This document shows positions 1-8,778 of a stretch of DNA of 12,423 nt, piece after piece (the stretch's first letter is position 1; every line of letters begins with the position of its first letter). Position numbers and translations under genes: made by a program. This DNA comes from Neolecta irregularis DAH-3 (Eukaryota; Ascomycota; Neolectomycetes; Neolectales; Neolectaceae): NCBI GenBank assembly GCA_001929475.1, contig LXFE01000668.1, positions 1 to 12,423 on the forward strand. The letters are read 5' to 3'. A model generated the notes under the pieces. The model did no database searches. It was not told the DNA's origin and saw only the letters and a program-made list of their open reading frames with translations.

Positions 1-8
1 CTGGTCTG

Positions 9-47
9 GTCTACTTGGACCGTCTACTTGGACCGTCTATTTGGTCC
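9..47. repeat. 13-bp tandem repeat, three copies
   Basis: Three head-to-tail 13-mers: gtctacttggacc at 9-21 and again at 22-34 (identical), then gtctatttggtcc at 35-47 with two changes. Bases 1-8 are a partial, diverged continuation, so the array probably extends off the left edge. It is a minisatellite-like tract with no visible coding role. Confidence 0.8.
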
Positions 48-619
48 AGTCGGTTAGGAACGCTGATAAAAGCTAATCCGCCAAACCATTAAGAATATTC
101 AAAAACAAATCTCTATAGCTACTTGATGTTTTTTCCAGACTTTGACAGCTCATATCTACTGGTGGAAGATCCTTCATATCGCCGAGATAAGAAATATTAT
201 TATAAAGGTAATACACGTCGTAGCGCAATAACCAGCCTTTGCAGATAAACCCTATAATTGCACTCCTAATCGGAAACGCAAATGTTGGATCATTCATAAG
301 CTATAGCTGTGACTTCTCATTGCTGCGGTGATGTTTTCTGCATTTTTGATGTTTGATGTCATCGACATTCGGAGATGGGCAAGGTCTAGGGATAACATTT
401 GGCTCAAAAGAAGGGGATAAATTCATAAGAGATCTTCAGAGGTATATAATGATCGAATCTTTAGGGAGGAAAGTAATGTTTTGTTCAGCGTTGTGTACCT
501 CCTTTTTTGAATCAAGCTGAAATTATAGGTTCGGGTTACCGACTCGAATCTAGATCCCAGAACTCTCACATCTTAGTGGTCAAGGATATCTGATCTAGTC
601 GAATTATTACCAGTACTTC
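48..619. other. Region without a recognised gene
   Basis: No recognisable coding similarity was found on either strand. The longest open frame is 74 codons on the minus strand (297 to 73), starting with ATG but matching no family I know and lacking convincing flanking splice sites. A short imperfect inverted repeat with a G-T wobble (ttcgggt, 5-nt loop, actcgaa) lies near 530-548; it looks incidental. Confidence 0.5.
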
Positions 620-1625
620 TCCTATTTAACGTGACAAGCCCGGAAATAGATACTCTTGACTTCGACATACCTCTTCTCTATATCGAACCTTATTTCACAT
701 CAACACGCCTCCCTGGAGCTTTGCTTTCAGCACATTAACTCTCAAACTACAACGATATCTACCTGGAAAAAGCAACTGATCTGGCGGACCGAATTCTTGG
801 TGCCTTCGATATCGAAACTGGTGTCCCGCATGGTATTATGAGCCTCCAATAAAACCATGGACTTCAGACAATCGTATTGAAGAGAGCCAAACCATCGGGA
901 TGATGATGGACTTTAAATATCTCGCTGGGTTGACAGGAGAAATTCTCTACTATGAATTTTTACAAACAATTATTAAAGGTCGCAACGTCGATATATCCTA
1001 TCTCAAAAGGTATGGTTCCCTTCTCCTTCGCGCATCAAGGCTTATTATTTATAGCCCACCTACTGGAAAATCCCAGAGTATAGATAAGACAGCTCTACCA
1101 TACTCATATTCCGAAAATCTCATCAACGCATATCTGCAAACTTCATCAGAGAATGTTCTTCTACGTCTGTTCAATCGAAAACCATCTATCCTAGAGCAGC
1201 CATCGCCCTTGGGAGCATGCCAACTTGCTCGAATATTGTATTAAGTACTGCTGAAGGTCGAGACATGGTTACCTCTCGAATGCGTGGCTGGACGAAGGAG
1301 GTGACTTGGGATTGGGAAACTTCTCTGAAAATAGCCGACCTGTGTCTGTTGAAGGAGTCTTTAGATGCAGATTTTACAGCGACCATGGTTGTCCTGTGGA
1401 GGATTAAGCGAGATAAAAGATATCGCCTTGCGGCATGGGAAACGTTCGAGGGATTAGCTCCTTTGAAACACGACTTTCGTGAATTGGTACGGCAGTGCCT
1501 ACTATTCCCCGCCTCTGAATTCATAGTTCTCATTTTACAAATTTTGTTCATTTTATTATCTGAAGAGGATTTGACAAAGAATAGTGTTCAGTGCGGCATT
1601 TCATATTCTTTCCATATTTCAGTTG
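620..1625 (+). pseudogene. Decayed GH47 alpha-mannosidase
   Basis: This is the remnant of a class I (glycoside hydrolase family 47) alpha-mannosidase, the enzymes that trim alpha-1,2-linked mannose from N-glycans in the secretory pathway. Blocks in family order appear in different frames: GALLSAH then YLEKATDLADRILGAFD (about 715-815), PWTSDNRIEE and MDFKYLAGLTGE (about 855-945), AAIALGSM (about 1199-1222), VVLWRIKRDKRYRLAAWETF (about 1387-1450) and ILFILLSEEDL (about 1540-1572). A TAA interrupts the first frame at 736-738 and another ends it at 850-852. The frame then shifts near 840-855 and again near 1170-1200. The N-terminal part of the family domain was not found upstream, so the 5' end is missing or too diverged. 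Short introns may explain some frame changes, but not the TAA that falls directly between LLSAH and LSNYND. I am confident of the family and fairly confident it is dead. Confidence 0.72.
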
Positions 1626-3280
1626 CTTCCGACAATGAAAACCTGGGAACTTCAGGAGTTAGAAGAGATCATGGTGGAAGTTTAACACTCGCATGTCGAG
1701 TTTAATGCTATAGATTTTTAGAGTCTGGACTCATACATTCGCGGGCGCCGCCGCCGTCGCCAAGGGATCTATCAGGACACCTTGGAGACTGGATAAACGA
1801 TTTGCAGCCCTCTCTAGAGTTGAATCGAATACAAGACATATTATTAGACATGCCAATTACATTAATTTATTCAACTACATTTTGATTTGTCAGGAGAAGG
1901 CAAAATGATCTGGTCGCAGGATGTCCAGCACTCCAGCAATAATATAAGAATGAAGAGAAAAACGTTGCCGCCCTGTTATGAGTTTTATACTATTGTCTTT
2001 ATTTAGTAAATGTGGTATTGAAACAATGTAAGCTTTTAATTCCTGGGTGGTCGGGCGGTTGGACACACTGACAGCAAATACTGCGAAATACGAATTGTAT
2101 ACAACGACAACAACAAAAGCCAAGAACCCGGGCTTTTCGCCCTTGTAGGACTCATCCCATGTTCAAGGTTCCCGTATGGTCATCCTCCGTATAAGATAAA
2201 CACATTGTATCCTTTTCGACTGTCATATACACATGGAATACTTGTACTTGATCACAAAAAGAAACAGAACGTCAAGTATAGACACCACCATGAAGATCTC
2301 GGCTATAGTACCGGCCTCATTTTCCACAACTTGTGTCGCCGTAATATGATAGAAACACTTCCTTTTAAGCTCCTGTTTGTGATTACTTCCGTTACTTCAC
2401 TGTCATTTCGGTATCTTGTACGTCAGCGGATATCAACCTTCCTATCTCGTACCTGACGTTTATAATACCCCTGCTGCCTCCCGTAGCGCGGCAATGGTAC
2501 TGACACAGTCGTGATGACAAGAATGCAAGCGAGCAATGTCACGATAAACTTCATCACGTATTTGATAATTATAATTTTCGTTATATGCAAGCATTCCCCC
2601 TTTTATAGAGGATTTAGACAAAGCGCCTTATCAAGCCTCGTCGCTACTGGAGCAGTATCTGACCCCGAGCCCGAAGACGACTTATACAGACCCCAAAGGG
2701 GAAAAGCGATCTACTGCTTTGCTGAAATTCTCGAAGCTATGGAACCTTCTATCTTCCGAATCGTGTACATAACCCCGGCTAAGATAGCTATGGATTGTTT
2801 CTTGCTTTACAAAATATTGGCCTAAGAGAAGAACGGGCCGGTTCCAGATTCTTATTCTTTCCATTTGGATGGGTTGAGTCATTTTTACAAGTGGTTCAAG
2901 GTCTTCGTTGGCTAAACATATCGCCGGTCAAGCCCTAGTTCTGTGACTAATCGTGGAATGCATTCGGGGCAGGAATAACGGAACACAAAGGGGCTTTCCT
3001 TTTTGGGTGTTGAATAAGACTAGCGGGATACACAATGGTTCGTGTTAATGCAACACGTAATTCGTCATTTACCATCAATCTCGTCATATTTTGCAATTAG
3101 TCATCATTTGGATGTTCCATCCATGAGTTCCATCTTACGGTCCTTCAGTAAGCACAAGTAGAAATTTCCAGATCGAGATTCAAAGGCATCGTCTTTAATT
3201 TCACAAAGGAAATAAGAACGGATGCGAGAAATCCTTATCGACAATAGCTATCAACATTATCATTCGGTTAGACGAATAAA
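1626..3280. other. Long region without a recognised gene
   Basis: About 1.65 kb between the mannosidase relic and the M20 gene. It contains scattered open frames of 66-104 codons on both strands, for example 2511-2825 (+), 1890-2123 (-) and 2682-2882 (-). None shows a motif I can name, and I could not join any of them through short introns. A short GC-rich patch (gcgggcgccgccgccgtcgc, 1741-1760) stands out from AT-richer surroundings. It is most simply intergenic DNA or a relic too decayed to recognise. No terminal repeats or transposase motifs were seen. Confidence 0.45.
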
Positions 3281-4397
3281 TTACAGCTCGGTACTCAAGC
3301 TGTGCGAAATCAATTTCTTGTATCCAATTACTGCTTGCTCGAGATCACTTCTCGTTACATGCTCCTTCTCTCCATGCGCTGTATGAATTGATCCAGGCCC
3401 GTACAAATATCGGAATGGTATTCCTTTGAATCGTGCATTAGGAACGTCAGTGCCGTAACTCGCAACGAAAGTCTCGAACCCTTCAACATCACAAGTAAGA
3501 TGAACAGGGTCGTAAGACGTCTCGATTTGCAACGAAGCCCCTTCAACTGAAGTGATAATCTCTTTAATCTTTGAGATGATTATCTCACGACTTGTAGATA
3601 CTCGAACAAGACACACCGCAGATCCATGAGCAGAGATGACATTTGATGCTACACCAGCACTAATTCTGCCAATGTTTATTGTCGTCGGACCAAGTTCATC
3701 TGAGAATGGTAGTTCCAGCTTTTGCAGATGATAAAGAATATCGATGAGCTTTTCATTGGCGTTTATTCCAAGGCTAGGATAACCGCTATGCGCTGCTTTC
3801 CCGCTCACATTAATAGCAAAGAGGATCATTCCCTGGATCAATTCAGCGTGCACCAGGGCAGAGTTCTTGCCTTATGTCCCCTCGCAAGTTTCAATTCTGT
3901 GGGTTCCCCAAATATAACATGCTTTGGTGATAAATTGAGCTCTTCCGTTTTCAGCATTCCATCGCCACCTTCTTCTTCCCCCACAACGAAAAGCAGCGAG
4001 ATATCCCCACTTTTGAGTCTCTTTTCTTGTATCAATTCATTCACTGCAATGATTTGACATGCCACCGAACCTTTGGCATCATTGGTTCCACGTCCATAAA
4101 TTACATCGCCTTCGGTGCGGTAGGGAATATGAGGGGGAACAGTATCAATATGACTCGTTACTAGAATATTTGCATCTCGCTTGTCGCCTAAATATGCGAA
4201 TATATTGAATCGATTTTCTCCGACTTTATTATATCAGTACTGATCGAAACTGGTTGGGCATTACCTTTTTGCGTCTCAACGGTGAAGTTCAATCCCTCAA
4301 GATAGTATTTCAACCAAATGCCCATTTTATATTCTAACCCAGTCAGTGATGGTATTTCAACGAGATGTTTGTGAAGAATCAAAAGATCAGTTGACAT
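3281..4397 (-). CDS. M20 family metallohydrolase, ArgE/DapE-like (345 aa)
   Basis: Three exons: 4397-4265, 4223-3871 and 3832-3281, giving 345 aa ending in TAA. The introns are 41 nt (GT-AG, phase 1) and 38 nt (GC-AG, phase 0). The family is zinc-dependent amidohydrolases that cleave N-acyl amino acids or small peptides. The di-metal set is present: SHIDTVPP (H69, D71), GRGTNDAKGS (D93), GEEEGGDG (catalytic and metal Glu at 127-128), FGEPTE (E151) and, near the C-terminus, GPGSIHTAHGEKE (H315). The lid/dimerisation motif GKAAHSGYPS lies near residue 177. The size fits ArgE/DapE-like enzymes of roughly 350-400 aa. No signal peptide is seen at this start, so a cytosolic enzyme is likely; some fungal relatives are secreted, and an upstream exon cannot be excluded. 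The substrate is unknown: acetylornithine deacetylase is only the closest familiar name. The gene looks intact. Confidence 0.9.
3833..3870 (-). other. GC-AG intron in the M20 gene
   Basis: On the minus strand the exon ends AAG and the intron begins GCAAGA, the usual context of the rare GC donor class, ending GATCCAG 38 nt later. Removing it joins EPTELKLARGHK to GMILFAINVSGKAAHSG in phase 0 and restores the expected M20 lid region. Reading through instead gives a stop at 3838-3840. No GT donor near this point keeps both flanking conserved blocks in frame. Confidence 0.85.
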
Positions 4398-5163
4398 TTT
4401 GAGAAGAAAAGGCGTTGAATTGTAAGAGGTTGTAATTGCGTACAGAGCCTCAGCCCCGCGTCAAATTCCCCTAGTACTCGATCTATTGTAACTCTTTACA
4501 ATTCAGAGAACCTATTGAACTCGTTGTATCAACATACATGTGAGAAGGAGACAGAAAGTCTGTCACGCTGGCTATTCCAGGGAAATCGAGAGAAACAAGA
4601 ATACCGTTGTGAGTATCAAACCTTGGTGGTTCGTACGCCGCTGAAGGTCGTATAGCGTATGTACTAATAACAACTCGTATTGATATACAGTATCAAGCAT
4701 AGTGCGCTGGCCAAATACCCGTCCTTGCGCGCCCCTATTGCCCCCGCAATTTCCGTCACCCCTCCCGGATTCCACCCTCCACATCCAGATCCGCTGTCTC
4801 GGATTGGGAGAACGCCATTGGCTCGTGGGGTCCTCCAGGCCTGGTCCTGTCTGTACCGTCGTGTGGGGGCGGTGTGACTTGGTAGTCCCCACAACCGTAC
4901 GAAGCAATAGATATTTTTAGGCTTCAACTGACTTCTAGTCGGTTTATATTATCCGAGATGTTAGGTAAATCAATAAAAAACTCAACAGCCACAGCCTGCG
5001 TGTTATGGGCTAGAAACATCAATAATTATCATGATCTCACTTTGGTTTCCTAATCGAAAGTGTGATCAAACATGTCTCAACTTTGCAAACACGACTTATC
5101 TCTAAGTTTTGTACTCTGAGACATCCTCGTGGAAAACCTTCTCTGCATCGACAATACTTCTGA
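4398..5163. other. Intergenic region with a GC-rich island
   Basis: This separates the divergent M20 gene and kinase relic. About 4705-4880 is markedly GC-rich and pyrimidine-rich on the plus strand, unlike its flanks. It carries two ATTGG words (4803-4807 and 4817-4821), that is, two CCAAT boxes on the M20 coding strand, 14 bp apart. Open frames of 65-111 codons overlap here on both strands, but they look like a composition effect and match no known family. A promoter role for the island is inference; no transcription start can be seen. Confidence 0.45.
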
Positions 5164-6204
5164 ATGTTCCTACAAATGAAAATCTCACTATTGTTTGGAG
5201 CTCTGTTAGAACTCTCACAATTTTCAGACCTGCTTGTGCGTTACTTAGTTGGGAGATTAGCTAGAGCAGCAACCCAAAGAGTCTCATTATGTGAATCGGA
5301 GCTAAATCCCGAAAATTTTATTTCAAATTTCGACGAACAAATGTTGACGTCAATGGCAGGATCAGGCGAAAGACCAAGACTAGTACAGATGCAAAGCAAC
5401 AGAAATATCGGAAGGCTGGAGTTTTCGGGAAAGATTGGTCGAGGTCTGAACGGTGTTGTGGATGGATACCTCCATGACGGCAAACGAATCGCCATTAAAC
5501 GGGTGCCGCATAGTTCAGGTCGATATGATTATACCCGCCTTTGTTTCAGAGTCCCAACAGAGATATCTACATGGAGACAACTGGACCATCCGAATATCAT
5601 AAAGCTCTTGTCGTTGGCTTTTGTAGAGAACACGAACGAGTGGAAACCATTCTCGTCTCTTGGAGGACTTGATACACATGTAACAACATCGATACCGTAA
5701 GAGGAACGTGATTACTTTTTCCGCCCCCGATTTCGTCAGATCATAGATGCTCTGAGATACCTTGAAAAAGCGGGTGTTGTCATGATGATATTGTCACGAA
5801 AGATATTTGGTTCAGTCGGATTCCACGTTTTTACTTTTGGATTTTGCCGTGTCGTATAGACCAGGTAATACTGGTTAATTTTGCGAAATTGTTTTGATGA
5901 ATTAGGTTGGTTGAATGGAAAATGCGATGACGTCACCGGAGCGACATTAACTTATAGGAATATGTTATTTTCTACAGTCGACATGTACCCAATTGATATA
6001 CAAATTGGCTTATATCGAGGTCTCCAAGGTGGATCTATCCAAAAGATTCTCCAGAATCAATATTGGGAAGCCCCAGGAGCGTCAGACAAAGAAGCGTTGA
6101 ATTGCATGTCAAAATCGAAAGATAGTGCCAATCATCAATACGTCTGTCCACCTTCTAGATATATGGCCTCACGAGATGGTTTACAGCTGAAGAGTTGTCT
6201 TTAA
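5164..6204 (+). pseudogene. Decayed protein kinase
   Basis: A eukaryotic protein-kinase domain is readable in order. The glycine loop is KIGRGLNGVVDGY, the VAIK-like lysine sits in RIAIKRV, and the helix-C/beta-4 block is TEISTWRQLDHPNIIKLL. Helix E is RFRQIIDALRYLEKAG, the catalytic loop HDDIVTKDIWF, the DFG position LLLDFAVSYRPG, and the C-lobe continues as GWLNGKCDDVTGATLTYRN. Three breaks occur: an in-frame TAA at 5698-5700, a one-base shift just before the HDD triplet (about 5778-5781), and another at about 5826-5828. A 41-nt intron (5865-5905) still splices the C-lobe in frame. HRD has become HDD, the catalytic-loop Asn is Asp, and DFG is DFA, so even the parent may have been a weak or pseudo-kinase. 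An alternative 43-nt intron with a poor GTCATG donor would bridge both shifts, but it would remove the catalytic loop and leave the TAA. Its last codon lies 6 bp from the stop of the convergent ACMSD-like gene. Confidence 0.78.
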
Positions 6205-6210
6205 TAATAT

Positions 6211-7313
6211 TTATGTTAAATCGAATATCTTTTCTGCGTTCCTTCCCATAGCCTTGAGTACAAATTCGCTGTCTTGACTACTGATGGCTCGCTTGTTCAT
6301 ATTTACACTTTGCCATTCTGGTGCACTATTTAATGGAGGAAAAAAAGGATAGTCGGTTCCAAATAATATTCCTTCGTCCCCAACAAATGATCTGAGTAAC
6401 TCAAGGTTTTCTTGAGAGTATCCAACGGCATCATAAAAGAAATTATTTTTGAGGTAATAGCTGGGTAGCTCTTTCAGCCTGTTATTGACTTGAGGATCGT
6501 GCATTACGCAGCTGTCGATTCTTCCATAGAGATAGGGTAGAACGCCGCCCGAGTGAGCCAAAAGGATCTTCAGCTTTGGAAATTTGTCAAATGTGCCGCT
6601 TAATATAAGCCTCGTTACAGCAACTGTGGTCTCAAAAGGAAAGCCAAGCGCAAGAGGAAGAACGTGGCCGTTGTTTCTATCGCCATAAATGTCGCCGACT
6701 CCGAAATGGGGGTGGATGAAGGCTATAATCCCCAGCCTTTCGAGTTCTGAAAAGACAGGTAAAAAGTCTGGGTCGTCTAAACCTTTGCCTACGCCACTGG
6801 TACCCAGTATAACACCTTTCAACCCGAGCCTTTTGATATTGCCCAGTTCTTCTACGATATCGGGGACAGAAATGGGGAGGCAACCAAAAGCTGATATTCG
6901 GGGGGATGATAAAGAAAATAGATCGCAGTTGATTTCAGATGATAATTTGCGAGCTTCGTCTGAATCAAGAAAGCTAACCCATGGGTTGGCGAGACTATAA
7001 CTGTCAAACGGCATTAAGTCTTGCAATAGACCTAATGATAGAATGATCAATGGCGTGGGTATTCATAAAATTCAGGCGCGAGTCCATATCGCTGTATTCT
7101 GGTCTGATTGGTCGGCCTTGAGGAGAGGCTAATTATTTTACTAATCAATGACTAGTTCCTAGGAATTGTACATGTGTCTTCGCTTGGGAGAATAAGTAGT
7201 TGATTGTTCTCGGTAATACGAGGTGACGTCTTGCGTGATCTCAATAAAGATATGTATCGTTCGGGATAAAAGTGGGAATGAACATCCACAACAAAAGAAG
7301 ATGTCGGAAACAT
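6211..7313 (-). CDS. ACMSD-like amidohydrolase/decarboxylase (340 aa)
   Basis: Exons 7313-7172, 7128-7032 and 6994-6211 give 340 aa ending in TAA; the introns are 43 nt (phase 1) and 37 nt (phase 2). It belongs to the amidohydrolase-2 superfamily, closest in layout to 2-amino-3-carboxymuconate-6-semialdehyde decarboxylase, a zinc enzyme of the kynurenine route that performs non-oxidative decarboxylation. Metal ligands are in place: VDVHSHFYP (H12, H14), FIHPHFG (H174), LLAHSGG (H227) and FGTDYPF (D294). YGRID keeps the conserved Arg (R238). The length matches the family (about 330-340 aa). The start ATG is 23 bases upstream of the VDVHSH block, and the first exon is essential because it carries the HxH metal site. 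The substrate is uncertain: fungal paralogues include 6-methylsalicylate decarboxylases, though the specific IPEW-type motif of those was not seen. It appears intact and cytosolic, and shares a 163-bp upstream region with the dioxygenase gene. Confidence 0.9.
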
Positions 7314-7476
7314 TTATGAGTTGAAGGTTGAGAATTGTCATTTGTACTTATGAGAAGATAGTGCAGATCCTGAGTGTCCTCATGACTACCCTCTAATCTC
7401 TGAAAGATTATAAGGAGATAAGATAAGGGCGACGTTTTAGCCTGTGGCTCAAGGTTTCATTGCCAGTACTACATCC
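7314..7476. promoter_or_regulatory. Shared divergent promoter with GATA motifs
   Basis: This 163-bp gap separates the start codons of the ACMSD-like gene (leftward) and the dioxygenase (rightward), so it must hold both upstream regions. It contains AGATAG at 7356-7361 and two AGATAA words overlapping by one base (7416-7421 and 7421-7426), matching the HGATAR consensus of fungal GATA factors such as AreA (nitrogen) or SreA-type (iron) regulators. GATA words are short and can arise by chance; regulation is inference. Confidence 0.5.
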
Positions 7477-8778
7477 ATGTTGACAACATCAGATTTTTCG
7501 ATCCCAGTAATCGATTTTGGACCATTTCTATCGTCTGATGATTCTACACAAAATGCAGTAGCCGATCAAGTTATCGATGGATTCACAAAGGCTGGATTTA
7601 TTTATCTGGTAGGGCAAGATATCGTCCCTAGTGATCTCCAACAGCGAGTATTCGACCTGGTAGTTCCAGACCACCCAAAAGATGTTCATTTTCATAGTCT
7701 GCGGAGTTCTTTGCACGGCCAATCGAAGAGAAACAAGAATTTGCATGGTCTACACCAAAAGCAAATCGTGGATATGTTTCTCTGGGTATTTTTGTCTTAG
7801 TCAAATGATTGCTTTATGACCTGTTTTGAGGTCGAGAGAAAACCTCTACTTTAACAGACCGCGATGCCATAAAGAAGTTGCGAAAGAGCACACCAGACTT
7901 GAAAGAAAGTTTTGAAATCGGAAATGAATCGGATCCTGAATATGAAGTATCAATTCGATTATAGGGTCCTCTTTTCTGACACTCTGAAGAATCACTGGCC
8001 AAAAGGTGATGACGATAGATTCAAAAAAACCATGATAAAGATGTTTCATGCTTGCTATGTGTTAGAGCTTCAAGTTCTCTCTAGTATAGCGCTCGGCCTG
8101 GGTCTGCCAAAGAATTTCTTTAGCGCGTTAGTCTCTATTCAAAAGGTAATTACTGATCGCGGAAAGTTACTGCGACGAAAAGGTTAATAACCTCCGACTT
8201 CTTCATTATCCTTCGGTTCCGAGCTCTGTATTCGAGAAAACGAATCAAACAAGAGCCAATGCACATTGCGACTATGGACTCATCACCCTCCTGTTTCAGG
8301 ACGATCAAGGAGGATTGGAAATTCAATCGCCAAGCGGGGAATATGTTCCTGCCAAACCGATAGCCGGAAGCATTATTGTTAATGCAGGTATACATTTTCT
8401 CCATTTCAAATTGAAGCTGTTAGGCGATTTGCTCGCCAGATGGTGTAACGATAGAATCAAAAGGTGATACCGCTTCGTAAATGCTGGTTAACTTTTAGTA
8501 CCCTTCATCGAGTGACCAGTCCTCCCATTAAAAATGGTCAAGACACCACCCCGGCGCGATATTCTGTGGCGGTGAGAGGAATTTTCGAAAAATATTTGAC
8601 CAATTATAGTATTTCACAAGTACAAACCGGGATGTCGATATTGAAGTCTTGGATGTATAAATCCAACACTTTTGAGAACTAACGAGTCAAGAGTTGCTGC
8701 AGCCTTGATAATCCCAAAAAGTATCCCAAGGTAAATGGTTTCGCATACTTGACGCAAAGATTGGAGGAGACATATTAA
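7477..8778 (+). CDS. 2-oxoglutarate/Fe(II) dioxygenase, IPNS-like (330 aa)
   Basis: Nine exons: 7477-7659, 7698-7785, 7831-7946, 7990-8145, 8183-8387, 8424-8463, 8499-8571, 8610-8654 and 8692-8778, coding for 330 aa ending in TAA. The eight introns are 38, 45, 43, 37, 36, 35, 38 and 37 nt. The N-terminal DIOX_N block reads FSIPVIDFGPFL and GFTKAGFIYL, followed by ANRGYVSLG; the core jelly roll has NNLRLLHYPSV. The iron triad is H209 and D211 in AHCDYGLITLLFQDD and H266 in STLHRV. The 2-oxoglutarate-binding RxS is R283/S285 in ARYSVAYF. The C-terminus YLTQRLEETY is family-typical. Such enzymes hydroxylate, desaturate or cyclise small molecules, and many serve in secondary metabolism; the substrate cannot be read from sequence. 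The usual HTD is HCD here, which keeps both ligands. The last intron has a CTAAC branch site 10 bases before its acceptor. Intact by every junction checked. Confidence 0.92.

Noticed and set aside
73-297. 74-codon minus-strand open frame
   Set aside because: It begins with ATG but shows no motif, no neighbouring exons and no recognised similarity; chance cannot be excluded.
530-600. Possible tRNA (tcgaatc and ttagtggtcaag words)
   Set aside because: The A-box-like and B-box-like words are in incompatible order and orientation, and no cloverleaf stems can be paired.
1890-2882. Transposon or membrane-protein gene in the empty region
   Set aside because: Short frames with hydrophobic stretches occur, but there is no transposase motif, terminal repeat, target duplication or joinable exon set.
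4572-4927. Overlapping Pro/Arg-rich open frames on both strands
   Set aside because: All follow from the GC-rich island's composition; no conserved block or splice structure supports them.
5778-5822. A 43-nt intron bridging both kinase frameshifts
   Set aside because: The donor GTCATG is poor, it would delete the catalytic loop whose spacing is otherwise perfect, and the TAA upstream remains.
620-6204. Reassigned stop codons to explain TAA/TAG inside the mannosidase, kinase and membrane fragments
   Set aside because: The intact genes end in TAA, TAG and TGA at the expected lengths, and two of the fragments also carry frameshifts, so decay is the simpler explanation.
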